Source: Acidobacteriota bacterium (GTDB taxonomy: Bacteria > Acidobacteriota > Aminicenantia > Aminicenantales > Saccharicenantaceae). From it: a stretch of 64,000 nucleotides of DNA. Every line of letters begins with the position of its first letter. Positions within the stretch are counted from its first letter, which is position 1. The position numbers and the translations under genes were made by a program. Location of the stretch: NCBI GenBank assembly GCA_028749115.1, contig JAQURD010000003.1:62001-126000 (forward strand), in the 5' to 3' direction. The notes beneath the pieces are model-generated. The model did no database searches and had not been told where the DNA came from. It saw nothing but the letters and a program-made list of their open reading frames with translations. Positions 49,680-58,865 of this stretch are shown piece after piece.

Positions 49680-50198
49680 ATGACGGTCAAGTTTGACCAG
49701 AGCCTTATCAGGCAGGTTCCCCGTAATCAGGTATTGAAAATAAAGCTGGAAGTGGACATAAATCCACCGCCTGGCTTTTTGACCGAGATGCGGTACTTGT
49801 TGCGGCCGATTCCGTTTGCTGTCCGGGTCTTCACCCTGCCAGATATGTTTGCCAGTAAAACGCACGCTGTCTTAGGCCGTGGCTGGAAGAGTCAAATGAA
49901 AGGAAGAGACTGGTATGATCTCGTCTGGTTTGCAGCTTACCACCCTGAGTTGCGGTTAGCTCATCTCGAGCAAAGAATGCGCCAGACGGGTCACTGGACA
50001 GGACCGGCACCTTTAACAGAAGATGATTTACACCACCTGCTGGTGCAACGAATCGAGAAGGTAAATATCGAGCAAATCAAGCAGGAGGTGGAACCATTCG
50101 TCAAAGATCCGGCTTCCTCAGCCGTCTGGTCAAAGGACTTTTTTCTGGATATTGCCTCCAGGATAAAGCCCATTCAGCCAGCACCTTCACTGGATTAA
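49680..50198 (+). pseudogene. Truncated AbiEii/nucleotidyltransferase toxin remnant
   Basis: A 172-codon frame whose middle reads LPDMFASKTHAVLGRGWKSQ, then GRDWYDLVWFAAYHPELRL and LEQRMRQTGHW, the C-terminal half of AbiEii-type nucleotidyltransferase toxins. The N-terminal half with the catalytic GGTxL and DxD motifs is absent, and no AbiEi antitoxin gene is near. It lies just before repeat copy B, so loss may be linked to that element. An expressed fragment would lack catalytic residues. Confidence 0.75.
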
Positions 50199-50220
50199 GG
50201 CCCTGCAATCTGGTTTTCGC

Positions 50221-50322
50221 TTCAAATAGATTATATCGCGAGTCAACGAATCGCTCTCGTGTAGATTTCTTACTAAAGAATCAAATCAATTTCATATAGA
50301 TTTTCTCGTGAGGCAATGAATT
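50221..50322 (-). repeat. Degenerate dispersed repeat, copy B (three ~34-bp units)
   Basis: On the minus strand three imperfect units: one with TCACGAGAAAATCTA (15 bases identical to copy A), one ending AAATCTACACGA, and a third starting GATTCGTTGACTCGCGA. Total 102 bp. It is inverted relative to copy A at 3041-3105. Confidence 0.7.
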
Positions 50323-50479
50323 ACTGCGGTCTTGATTGGTAAAGGTGTAAGTTGAGTTAATCCAGATTTAAGAATCAGGCTATTCAGGCCGGCAGAGGTA
50401 AATTTGACAGAGCTGCGGCCGAGATTTAAAATTTCTGCTGGCTAACGACTAAAGTCAGGTGTTCTTTAAGGAGGATCAG
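50323..50479 (+). other. Upstream region of the ankyrin-TPR gene
   Basis: No gene seen. A promoter must lie here or in the repeat, but no clear hexamer pair stands out. Confidence 0.25.
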
Positions 50480-52237
50480 ATGAAATGGTCAAGGTCGGTG
50501 AGCGTTTTTGTTGCCCTGTTCACCCTTTTGGCTATCTCGGCTCTGGCCGCCGGAATGACACCCCTTCAGAAAGCCATTCAGAAGGGGGACATCAAAAAGG
50601 TCACTGAGCTTTTAGATAAAGGGGCTAATATTAATGAATGGAATTTTGGCACGCCTCTAATTATGGCTGCCTCATCTGGCAAGCTGGAGATAGCCAAGCT
50701 TCTCATTGAGCGCGGAGCCGATTTAAATATGATCGGACAGAACGGCTGGACAGCTCTCGGCTGTGCGGCCGCCGAAAACCAAAGTGAAATAGTTGACCTT
50801 TTAATCAGCAAGGGGGCAGATGTCGATCAGGCTATCCAGGGGATGAAAACCTGGGCCGAATGGTCACACAGCCTCGGAACTAACCTTGACAAGAAATTAA
50901 GTCAAGGAGCAATGTTAATTCAAAAACGTGCCGGGCAGGCCTATTACTCCTCCGGTCAGTACGAGAAAGCAGCCACTGCCTTCAGGGCCCAGATTCAGTC
51001 CGAGCCTCAGGAACCCCAGAACTATGTCTGGCTGGCCTTTTCTGATCTAGCCATAAAAAAATATGACGAGGCCCGGGCCGCAGCCGAAGCAGCTCTTAAG
51101 CTGGTTCCTGACAATGTTGAGGCTTTTCAGGCTTTGGCCGATACCTTAGCTGCCACCGGGGATTACCCCGGAGCGATTAATTCCCTTAACAAAGCCGTTT
51201 CCCTCAATCCTAAAAATCCCTGGGTCGAGATGCGGCTGGGGAATATTTTCTATAACCTGGGAAACTATGACGAAGCCATCAGCCATTTTCGCACTGCTTC
51301 AGAGCTAGCCCCGGATGAGCTTTCGCCTCTAAGAAGTGTGATGAACGTTGCCGCTCGAGCCGGAAAATACGACGAGGCCATCTCCGCGGCCAGCACTTTG
51401 CTCGCCAAGCTTCAGCCAAAAGACAGCGCAGAAGTGCTCGGCCTTAGAAGTTTTCTTTATCGGGAAAAAGGTCTTCTCACTGAAGCCGCCGCTGATGCTG
51501 ATAAAGCAGCTTCCATCGATCCGGCTCAGGATTGGACACACGTCGCCCGCGCGGCTGTCGCTTTAGATGGCGGAGATAATGACCTGGCTCTGAACGAGCT
51601 GTCAGCAGTTAAAGACCCGGAGAATATGGTGGCGGCCGTTCTTAAGGTTGTGGCTGTAGCCAGAAAAGGTGACCTGGCCGGGGCTGAATCAGCTTTCAGC
51701 TCGATCATCAGAAAAGTGGCCTCCTCAACTAATGCTCTTGTCATCCGGAACGCCAGCCTGGCGCTTGACCTGCTTAAACCTGTCCGCCAGGCTCATCTTG
51801 ATAAAGCAGCTTCCTTAGTTGCCGGGTCAAACTGGACAGAAGCCCTGAATGAATATGCTGCCGCCTTTAGAATTAGTAACAAGGCCGGGCGGGAAGAACT
51901 CCTCTCCACGGTCAGTACTCTCTTTAAGAGTCATCCGGAATTAGCCGAACTCCCCGAGGAAGCCCGCAAGTATTCTCTCCGGGCTGAGGTTCTAATCCAG
52001 GAAAAAGACCTGACCGGAGCAGTTGAGGAATTTAATCAGGCACTTAGCCTGGCTCCGTTTTGTCCTGTTCTCTACTATAATCAGGCCGTGCTCTTAGCCC
52101 ATCTCAAACAATATAACCAGGCAGTTGAACAGATGAAAACTTTTCTCACCCTGGCTCCAGAGGATCAAAAAGCCCGTGAGGCCAAAGACATGATTTATCA
52201 ATGGGAATTCAGGCTCGAGCGCCAGGCCGGCAAATAA
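50480..52237 (+). CDS. Secreted ankyrin-repeat and TPR protein
   Basis: A 585-residue protein; ATG 50480 follows AAGGAGG, so the in-frame codon 21 nt upstream is rejected. Signal peptide ~1-24 (VFVALFTLLAISALAA). Residues ~25-125 form about three ankyrin repeats (TPLQKAIQKGDIKKVTELLD, TPLIMAASSGKLEIAKLLIE, TALGCAAAENQSEIVDLLIS). From ~145 on are about ten TPR motifs (AYYSSGQYEKAATAFRAQIQ, NIFYNLGNYDEAISHFRTAS, LYYNQAVLLAHLKQYNQAVE). A periplasmic scaffold is likely; partner unknown. It may serve the exported family upstream, which shares TPR helices in one member, but this is only proximity. Confidence 0.75.
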   Translation: MKWSRSVSVFVALFTLLAISALAAGMTPLQKAIQKGDIKKVTELLDKGANINEWNFGTPLIMAASSGKLEIAKLLIERGADLNMIGQNGWTALGCAAAENQSEIVDLLISKGADVDQAIQGMKTWAEWSHSLGTNLDKKLSQGAMLIQKRAGQAYYSSGQYEKAATAFRAQIQSEPQEPQNYVWLAFSDLAIKKYDEARAAAEAALKLVPDNVEAFQALADTLAATGDYPGAINSLNKAVSLNPKNPWVEMRLGNIFYNLGNYDEAISHFRTASELAPDELSPLRSVMNVAARAGKYDEAISAASTLLAKLQPKDSAEVLGLRSFLYREKGLLTEAAADADKAASIDPAQDWTHVARAAVALDGGDNDLALNELSAVKDPENMVAAVLKVVAVARKGDLAGAESAFSSIIRKVASSTNALVIRNASLALDLLKPVRQAHLDKAASLVAGSNWTEALNEYAAAFRISNKAGREELLSTVSTLFKSHPELAELPEEARKYSLRAEVLIQEKDLTGAVEEFNQALSLAPFCPVLYYNQAVLLAHLKQYNQAVEQMKTFLTLAPEDQKAREAKDMIYQWEFRLERQAGK

Positions 52238-52344
52238 TAAGCCCCGAAGTTAAGTTTATAACCTGGTTGAAGCTACAAGTTAAGGCACACCGGCTTGGGC
52301 TATATTTTAAAGTCACAACGGCTCCCTGAGACTGCATCCAGGCC

Positions 52345-52361
52345 GGGCTCAAATTGAGCCC
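52345..52361. terminator. Hairpin between convergent genes
   Basis: GGGCTCA-AAT-TGAGCCC is a perfect 7-bp stem between the ankyrin/TPR gene (+) and the P-type ATPase gene (-), which converge here. Neither strand has a strong U-run; the + side has CCTTTTG shortly after. Confidence 0.4.
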
Positions 52362-52413
52362 TCAGCCTTTTGAGCTCTTAGCCTTGAATTTAATTCGAAA
52401 GGCCAGCTACAAT

Positions 52414-54873
52414 CTAACTGCGTCCGGCCATTTCCGCTGCTAATTTTTCATTCTTCCCTGAACCAGCTATTTTCCTTAGCTCCAGTAGCCCAACAATAAT
52501 CATCATCGCCACGGCAATTGAGACCAGTTGAGCCGGGCTAATGTAAGCGAGGTTAAACCGCTCATGTAAACCAGGGATATAAATAGCCGCCACCAGAAAA
52601 CCGATCGCCCCAGCTGCCCAGATGTTCATGACCTTATTGGTAAATGCGCCCTGGGCCAGGACGGATTCTTTATCGGAACGGGAGATAAAAGCCAGAATAA
52701 TATGGCCAAAGATCCAGGCGGCAAAAGCAAAGGTCTGAGACTCGGTCACAGTTAGATTCCTGCCTCTCGCATAGAAATAAACCGCTGTTACCCCGGCAAA
52801 CAGGACAGCTCCTTTGATTAAGATATCTCTCACCACCCGGCGGTTGATGATATTCTCTTTAGGATTTCGAGGCAGCCTGGTAAAGATATCCTTTTCCTTA
52901 GGTTCTGCCACAAAGCCAGCCGAGGCAGCCAGATCCATAAACAGCTCCAGAACAATGATCTGAATCGGAGCTAAAGGCATCGGAATACCAGCCAGGGCCG
53001 GCAGCAAAAAGATCAAAATCAGCGCAACTTTGACCGCTAAGTAATATTTAATTCCTTTCTGGAGATTGTCAAAAAACTTTCGGCCTTCAAAAATTCCCTG
53101 AGTAATGGTGATGTAATTATCATCAGCCAGCACCACCTCAGCTGCCTCTTTAGCTACATCCGTTCCGCGAATGCCCATGGCAATGCCAATATCAGCCCCC
53201 TTGAGAGCTAAAGCATCGTTCAGACCGTCGCCGGTGACCGCCACCACTTCTCCATTTTTCTGCAGAGCCTGAACAATCCGGTATTTGTGCTGGGGAGTGG
53301 TTCGAGCGAAAACCGAAACTGTTTTAACTGTTTGCTGCAAGTCTTCATCACTCAGCTTATCCAGCTCTTCGCCGGTTAAAACCCGCTCGTCTCCTCTGAT
53401 AATACCAACTTCCTTAGCGATATAACGGGCAGTTAAAGGGTGATCGCCAGTGACCATAATAGTCCGGACACCGGCCTGAGCCACCCGGGCAATGGTTTCT
53501 TTAACTTCGCTTCTCGGCGGATCTTCAAAGCTAATCAGCCCGGCAAAATTTAAGTTCTTTTCAAGCTGGCTAAAATCAAGCTGCTCTTCGCCGGGGCTTA
53601 ACTTTTTACAGGCTACAGCTATCACCCGCCGGCCCCTGGCCGTTTCTTCGGCCAGTTTGTTTTTAATCTCGTCGCTGATGTTCTGACTCATGGCCAGGAT
53701 TTCTTCCGGGGCACCGCTGGCGAACAATTCATAGTCATTGCCACTTTTTCTGATAATTGATTTGGTCTTCCGGCCGCTGCCCAGGTTCCGCTGGCGAACA
53801 ATCTCGGAGGCCGCCTCAACTATCTTCAACTCAGCTGCCTTATTTTTAATTTCCTGCTCCATAGGCGATAGAGAATAAGGGGAAATTGCTCCCAGTGCTT
53901 TCTTTATGATTTCTTCCTGACTGCCCGGATAAAGCAAAACGATGCGCATCTTGTTCTCAGTAATGGTGCCGGTTTTATCGGTCACAATGACCGTGGCATT
54001 ACCCAGGATTTCGGCTGCCTTAATTCTTTTTACCAGAAAATTATTCTTGGACAGGGTATAGGCCCCCAGCCCTAAGACCATGGTGATAACGATCGGTAAT
54101 TCTTCCGGAATGGTGGCGAAAGCTAAGGACAGCCCGGTTAAAATCATAGTTTTAAGCTCCTGGCCGCGGATGATGCCCACCACCGGAATTAGAATGGAAA
54201 AGAAAACAGCTAAATAAACCAGTTTACCGGCTAAGGATTTCATGGCCAGTTGCAAAGCCGTCTTGGGCGGCCTGACTTCTTTCAGACTGGCGGCAATTTC
54301 ACCCAGTTTAGTCCGGCGGCCGGTAGCCGTGACCTCAGCCTGCCCTTCACCGGAAACAACCACCGTTCCGGCATAAATCTCATCATTGTTATTTTTGTCC
54401 TGGGGGAAGGATTCGCCGGTCAGGGCCGATTCATCAACCTGCAAACTGATGCTCTGCTCAACCCGGCCATCAGCCGCTATCCTGGTGCCTGGAGTTAAAA
54501 TCAAAATGTCGCCAGGGACTACTGCCTCCGACTCGATTTCTGTTATTATTCCGTCCCTGAGAACTCTGGTTTTAGGGGCAGCAATCTTTTCCAGAGAGGA
54601 AATGGCTTTTTTGGCCCGGTACTCGTTGTAAACTTCGGCCAGGACCAGTAAGAAAATGACGGCAAAGATGGTAATGGCATCGGCCAGTTTGCCCCACAGG
54701 CTATAGACAATACCGACTACCAGCAAGAGAAGAATCATCGGTTCGGTTACTTCGTGCCTGGCTATGCCAAAAAAGCTGATTTTTGACGGCTGAAAAATCT
54801 GATTAGGACCAAATTGCTGGAGTCTTTGCCTGGCCTCTTCAGCGGTCAGCCCTTTTTTTTCTTTTTGATTCAT
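52414..54873 (-). CDS. Cation-transporting P-type ATPase (P2A-like)
   Basis: An 819-residue membrane pump. The actuator TGES is at 152-155, the ion-binding kink reads TIPEELPIVITM (about 254-265), the phosphorylated Asp is D299 in DKTGTITENKM, and GDGLNDALALKGADIGIAMG is the hinge. About ten transmembrane segments are expected, with none of the N-terminal heavy-metal CxxC domains. The architecture resembles Ca2+-type ATPases, with PEELP in place of the PEGLP of SERCA, so the ion is uncertain. It lies 20 nt downstream of a CDF exporter and a PadR regulator, which suggests a metal-efflux operon. Confidence 0.88.
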   Translation of the reverse strand: MNQKEKKGLTAEEARQRLQQFGPNQIFQPSKISFFGIARHEVTEPMILLLLVVGIVYSLWGKLADAITIFAVIFLLVLAEVYNEYRAKKAISSLEKIAAPKTRVLRDGIITEIESEAVVPGDILILTPGTRIAADGRVEQSISLQVDESALTGESFPQDKNNNDEIYAGTVVVSGEGQAEVTATGRRTKLGEIAASLKEVRPPKTALQLAMKSLAGKLVYLAVFFSILIPVVGIIRGQELKTMILTGLSLAFATIPEELPIVITMVLGLGAYTLSKNNFLVKRIKAAEILGNATVIVTDKTGTITENKMRIVLLYPGSQEEIIKKALGAISPYSLSPMEQEIKNKAAELKIVEAASEIVRQRNLGSGRKTKSIIRKSGNDYELFASGAPEEILAMSQNISDEIKNKLAEETARGRRVIAVACKKLSPGEEQLDFSQLEKNLNFAGLISFEDPPRSEVKETIARVAQAGVRTIMVTGDHPLTARYIAKEVGIIRGDERVLTGEELDKLSDEDLQQTVKTVSVFARTTPQHKYRIVQALQKNGEVVAVTGDGLNDALALKGADIGIAMGIRGTDVAKEAAEVVLADDNYITITQGIFEGRKFFDNLQKGIKYYLAVKVALILIFLLPALAGIPMPLAPIQIIVLELFMDLAASAGFVAEPKEKDIFTRLPRNPKENIINRRVVRDILIKGAVLFAGVTAVYFYARGRNLTVTESQTFAFAAWIFGHIILAFISRSDKESVLAQGAFTNKVMNIWAAGAIGFLVAAIYIPGLHERFNLAYISPAQLVSIAVAMMIIVGLLELRKIAGSGKNEKLAAEMAGRS

Positions 54874-54893
54874 GTCAAACCTCCATCCTCGGC

Positions 54894-55778
54894 TTAATGC
54901 AGGTGCTCATAGTCATTACCGGCACAAATTTCACATTCAGATTGAATGACGGTATGACTGATATTGTATTTAGATTTAACCATCTCATTTATCTCAGAGA
55001 CTATCTGGTTAATCGAATCGATATCATTCCTATCTATTAAGACATGCGTACTGAGGGCGTAGAGGTCAGAGGACAGGCTCCAGACATGGAGGTCATGAAT
55101 TCCGTTGACGCCTTTAACAGATTGAATATCCCCGGCCAGATTTTCCAGATCAATGTTTTTGGGGGTAGCTTCCATGAAGATATCGATTGATTCTTTGATG
55201 AGTCGGACAGAACTGACCAGGATGAAGGCTCCGATCAAAGCGCTGATCAGCGGGTCAAAAATATTATTGCCGGTAATGATAATTAAGATGGCGGCCAGGA
55301 TCACACCGATCGAGGTCAGAGTATCGCTCAGAACATGAAGGTAGGCTCCCCTGACATTGAGATTCTCTCGCTCATAGCCATGCATTTTTAGGACCACATA
55401 CAAATTGGCCAGCAGCCCGATAACGGCGATGACGAGCATTTCCGGACCTTTTACCGACCGGGGCGAGAGAAACCGCTGATAGGATTCATAAAAAATATAG
55501 ATGGTGATGAGGGCGAGAGCCACTCCGTTAATAATGGCTGAGAAAATTTCTCCCCGGTAATAGCCATAGGAAAATTTGCGGCTGGCTTTTTTCTGCGAAA
55601 GACGGACTGAAAAATAGGTCAGGAGCATGGCCAGCAAATCAACCAGAACATGACCGGCATCGCTCAATAAGGCCAGGCTGTTGGTAAAAATAGAGCCGGC
55701 GACTTCCATCAACAAAATGAACAAAGACAGGAAAATAAAGACTTTGAATCTTTTCTCCAAAATCTCCCTGGCGATCAT
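54894..55778 (-). CDS. Cation diffusion facilitator (Zn/Co/Cd efflux type)
   Basis: A 294-residue CDF transporter with six transmembrane helices. The metal site pairs LLSDAGHVLVDLLAML in helix 2 with HVLSDTLTSIGVIL in helix 5 (HxxxD patterns). The cytoplasmic C-terminal domain has HDLHVWSLSSDLYALSTHVL, and ends with SECEICAGNDYEHLH, a Cys/His tail likely to bind metal. ATG overlaps the padR stop by 4 nt. Zinc is the usual substrate of this SDAGH subfamily; the metal is not proven. Confidence 0.9.
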   Translation of the reverse strand: MIAREILEKRFKVFIFLSLFILLMEVAGSIFTNSLALLSDAGHVLVDLLAMLLTYFSVRLSQKKASRKFSYGYYRGEIFSAIINGVALALITIYIFYESYQRFLSPRSVKGPEMLVIAVIGLLANLYVVLKMHGYERENLNVRGAYLHVLSDTLTSIGVILAAILIIITGNNIFDPLISALIGAFILVSSVRLIKESIDIFMEATPKNIDLENLAGDIQSVKGVNGIHDLHVWSLSSDLYALSTHVLIDRNDIDSINQIVSEINEMVKSKYNISHTVIQSECEICAGNDYEHLH

Positions 55779-56083
55779 TTCATGACCTCTTCTATCAATT
55801 CTTTAATCCTGGCTTTGGCTTCACCCAGCATTTGCTGGCCTTTGGCCGTTGTTCTGTAATATTTCCGGATCTTACCATCAATTACTTTCTGCTGGCACTG
55901 GAGATAATTTTCTTTTTCTAAAGAGTGGAGTACCGGATAGAGCGTCCCGGGACTCAGCTTATATCCATGGCGGTCCAACTCTTCTATGAGCCACAGGCCA
56001 TAAACTGGCTGCTCAGCCGCATGATGAAGTATATGTATCTTGATAAAACCAAGAAAAAATTCATGAGTCAAATCATGTTTCAT
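55775..56083 (-). CDS. PadR-family transcriptional regulator
   Basis: A 102-residue winged-helix protein. VYGLWLIEELDRHGYKLSPG, then TLYPVLHSLEKENYL and RKYYRTTAKGQQML are the PadR DNA-binding core. Short members of this class usually bind as dimers to palindromes over their own promoter. HEFFLGFIKIHILHHAAEQ at the N-terminus is His-rich and may sense metal, which is inference. First gene of the CDF/P-type ATPase operon and probably its repressor. Confidence 0.88.
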   Translation of the reverse strand: MKHDLTHEFFLGFIKIHILHHAAEQPVYGLWLIEELDRHGYKLSPGTLYPVLHSLEKENYLQCQQKVIDGKIRKYYRTTAKGQQMLGEAKARIKELIEEVMK

Positions 56084-56090
56084 CTATTAT

Positions 56091-56142
56091 GTCGCTAATC
56101 GATATCGGTATCTAATATAGCAAAAATAACAGATAATGTCAA
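56091..56142 (-). promoter_or_regulatory. padR operon promoter with overlapping palindromic operator
   Basis: Minus-strand TTGACA (56137-56142), 17-base spacer and TATATT (56114-56119). Immediately downstream, GATACCGATATC is the centre of an imperfect inverted repeat (TATTAGATA and TATCGATTA arms, 56095-56119). Placement over the transcription start fits autorepression by the PadR protein. Confidence 0.7.
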
Positions 56143-56270
56143 ACTAAAAAACAATCAAGATTCAAGATAAAACCAGGCCAGAATTACCATCTAAGCTGGT
56201 TCTGCCAAATTTAATTATTCCGTTTGAGGCCAGCTCTAGTTCATTAATATTAATTAAGCAGACAACGTTC

Positions 56271-57641
56271 TCAGGTGGAATTTTTTTTCTTAAACAACTT
56301 GAATAAAAAGTAAGCCGGGACACCAGCCACTACCGTGAGCAGAGCGATCAGAGATGGACGCGGACTTTGAAGAAAACCAAGCACCAGAATACTAACCCCG
56401 GCTATCAGGTATAGAATTTGAGCCACCGGAAAACCAGGCAATTTTAGGTTTTCTGGATATATTTTCCTTAACTTAAAAACACACAGGACAGCCAGAATCG
56501 GAAAAATGCCAAGAGCAAAACCCATGTAGGTAAGAATATGCTCAAAAGTGCCCGAGACAACAATAACGGCGGCGATTATCCCCTGCAGCCAGATGGAAAG
56601 AGTAGGGACTCTGGTCACTGGATTCACTTTGGCAGCAAAAGGGAAAAAGAGCTTGTCAGCAGCCATGGCATAATAGACCCTCGGCCCGATGATGATGAAA
56701 GCACTGATGGATGAGAAGAGGGCAAAAGCTATCATAATAGACATAAATATTTCCCAGCCAGGACCAAGCAGCTTGCCGGCGGCCAGCCCCCCAACCGAGA
56801 TAACACCCTTCATTTCTGGTGGCGGGATGGCATAAACAAAGAGAATATTCAATCCCAGGTAAAGCAGCATGACCACCGCGGTTCCAAGCAGAAGTGAAAG
56901 AGGCAGGTTTTTCCTGGGCTTTTTAATTTCCGAACCAAGATAGGCTGAAGCGTTCCACCCGCTATAAGCAAACATGATCCACATTAAAGACAGGCCAATC
57001 ACTTTTAGCGAAGAAAAGTCGGCTGGCAGCCACTCACCGGAAGAAAAGTTAGCCCAATTTCCTTTACTACTGGCCAGCCCGATAATAATCAAAAACAGAA
57101 TTAAGCCAATCTTGCCGGTAGTCAGGACATTCTGGACACGTGCCCCTGGTTTCAAACCCTGAATATGGATGAGAGTAAAAAGCAAGATGACCACGACAGC
57201 TATTGATTTTTTGATGATCGCCGGGCCGAAAATAATACCCAGGTTTAAAGGCTGTCCCAGGCCTGGAAAAGCTCTCGCCAGGTATTCGCTAAAGCCGATA
57301 GCAGAGGTGGCAATGGGTGCTGAAAATCCTACAAAAAAAGACACCCAGCCGCTGAGAAAACCAACTAAGGGGTGAAACAGCCTGGACAAGAAATAATATT
57401 CCCCCCCCGCTTTGGGAAAAGCAGCTCCCAGCTCTCCATAACTGAGCGCCCCGCAAAATGCTACTATTCCGCCCAGCAGCCAGAGAACAAGCATTAATAA
57501 TGGATGATTTAAATCCCGGAGAAGAAGTCCTGATGTAGTAAAAATGCCGGCACCAATCATGTTGGCTACAACAATGTTGATGAGAGAAGCCAGACCCAGT
57601 GACTTACCGAGTTCGATTTGAGATTTTTCAGAAACGGCCAT
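56271..57641 (-). CDS. APC-family amino acid permease
   Basis: A 456-residue, twelve-helix transporter. IVVANMIGAGIFTTSGLLLR is the helix 1 substrate site (GAGIF), SYGELGAAFPKAGGEYYFL helix 2-3, and MFAYSGWNASAYLGSEIKKP helix 6. These are typical of the L-type (LAT/SteT-like) exchangers in the APC superfamily. The substrate cannot be read from sequence. It stands alone, divergent from the lipoprotein methyltransferase gene. Confidence 0.88.
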   Translation of the reverse strand: MAVSEKSQIELGKSLGLASLINIVVANMIGAGIFTTSGLLLRDLNHPLLMLVLWLLGGIVAFCGALSYGELGAAFPKAGGEYYFLSRLFHPLVGFLSGWVSFFVGFSAPIATSAIGFSEYLARAFPGLGQPLNLGIIFGPAIIKKSIAVVVILLFTLIHIQGLKPGARVQNVLTTGKIGLILFLIIIGLASSKGNWANFSSGEWLPADFSSLKVIGLSLMWIMFAYSGWNASAYLGSEIKKPRKNLPLSLLLGTAVVMLLYLGLNILFVYAIPPPEMKGVISVGGLAAGKLLGPGWEIFMSIMIAFALFSSISAFIIIGPRVYYAMAADKLFFPFAAKVNPVTRVPTLSIWLQGIIAAVIVVSGTFEHILTYMGFALGIFPILAVLCVFKLRKIYPENLKLPGFPVAQILYLIAGVSILVLGFLQSPRPSLIALLTVVAGVPAYFLFKLFKKKNST

Positions 57642-57797
57642 TACTCCACCTTTTCTTTAATAGGCAAAAATCTACTAAATTAGTTTCAAACAGTCAAGAA
57701 TATTTAGTTCGTCACCTTGATAAGGGCTTTGACAGACAGCCGGTTCTTATGATATTTGAGATAGAAGTCTTCAAAAGAAACAAATAAAGGAGGAAAA

Positions 57798-58688
57798 ATG
57801 GCCAGAGAATTTAAAAATTTGTGGCTATTGATCTTCTTTTTAATTCTGCTTCTGAGCTGCCTGCAGCCAGTCTCTCTTCATTCCCAGCAAGTCAAGCTGG
57901 ATGTGCCCTTCGTCCCGACCCCTTATGAGGTTGTTGATGAGATGCTCAGGCTGGCTGAACTCAAAAAGGGAGATGTCCTGTACGATCTGGGCTGCGGCGA
58001 TGGTAGAATTGTTATTGAAGCGGCCAAAAGGGCTGGCATCCGGGCGGTGGGCATAGATATTGACCCGGAAAGAATTGAGGAAAGCAAGGAAAATGCCAGA
58101 AAAGCCGGGGTTGAGAAACTGGTCGAATTCAGATGCCAGAACATTTTCGAGGCCGATTTTAGTGAGGCCACTGTGGTCACCATGTATCTTTTGCCCGATG
58201 TCAATATTCGTCTGCGGCCAACCATCCTCAGAAAGCTCAAACCGGGGACAAGAATCGTTTCTCATTCTTTTGATATGGATGACTGGCAACCTGAACAGAT
58301 GACCTATATAGCTTCCGAGCTCTATCCTCACACCATTTATCTCTGGATAGTTCCGGCTAATGTTTCCGGGCTCTGGGAATGGAAGATGAATTTAAACGGC
58401 CAGAAAATAACCTCCAGGTTGGAAATAGAGCAGCGCTTCCAAAAATTCAGAGGAAGCCTGTCGCTTGGAGAAGAAATCATCTCTGTGCCTGAAAGCCAGG
58501 TTAATGGAAATCTAATCGAAATCGTTGTCACACCCAAAAAATTAAAAGAGACAACTCTTAGATTTTCAGGCCGGGACGAGCGGGACAGAATTAGCGGCGA
58601 GATTCAGATAGTAAGTCATGTCAGGAATTCTACTGAAAGCTGGGAAGCCCAACGCCAGGCTGAGACGGCCACAGATATAGACCGCTGA
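57798..58688 (+). CDS. Class I SAM methyltransferase domain with lipoprotein-type signal
   Basis: A 296-residue protein. Residues 1-31 form an export signal with a possible lipobox (ILLLSC, Cys21). Residues ~40-180 are a class I methyltransferase: VLYDLGCGDGRIVIEAA is motif I, AVGIDIDPERIEES motif II, and VVTMYLLPDVNIRLRPTIL motif IV. A C-terminal ~100-residue strand-rich region follows. Methyltransferases of this kind with signal peptides occur in several phyla, but S-adenosylmethionine is not thought to be available outside the cytoplasm, so the function is unclear. AAAGGAGG precedes the ATG. Confidence 0.8.
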   Translation: MAREFKNLWLLIFFLILLLSCLQPVSLHSQQVKLDVPFVPTPYEVVDEMLRLAELKKGDVLYDLGCGDGRIVIEAAKRAGIRAVGIDIDPERIEESKENARKAGVEKLVEFRCQNIFEADFSEATVVTMYLLPDVNIRLRPTILRKLKPGTRIVSHSFDMDDWQPEQMTYIASELYPHTIYLWIVPANVSGLWEWKMNLNGQKITSRLEIEQRFQKFRGSLSLGEEIISVPESQVNGNLIEIVVTPKKLKETTLRFSGRDERDRISGEIQIVSHVRNSTESWEAQRQAETATDIDR

Positions 58689-58865
58689 ACTGACCTGGTA
58701 TTTTTTGCTTTTCTTTTTTCTTTTTTTATGTTATTAGATATTCTTAATCTTCCTTCGGGGTCAGACCATTGATTAAAGAAACAAGCGAATCGAAGGTCGA
58801 ACCATTTTTTACTAGCCTGCCAGGGAAATTTTTATAATAAAAAATTTTTGCCTAAGGAGTTTTCT
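58689..58865 (+). other. Upstream region of ilvE
   Basis: A TATAAT at about 58832 lies 29 nt before the ilvE start, with only a weak -35 (TTTACT, 19 bases away). A 14-codon frame at 58728-58772 (MLLDILNLPSGSDH) has several Leu codons but no ribosome-binding site or promoter, so it is not claimed as a leader. Confidence 0.3.

Noticed and set aside
48816-49865. Several 70-100-codon minus-strand frames under the exported paralogue at 47850
   Set aside because: Shadows of a clearly coding + strand gene with signal peptide and paralogues.
58728-58772. 14-codon Leu-rich frame before ilvE as an attenuator leader
   Set aside because: It has no ribosome-binding site, no promoter placed for leaderless start and no following terminator, so the Leu codons are not persuasive.
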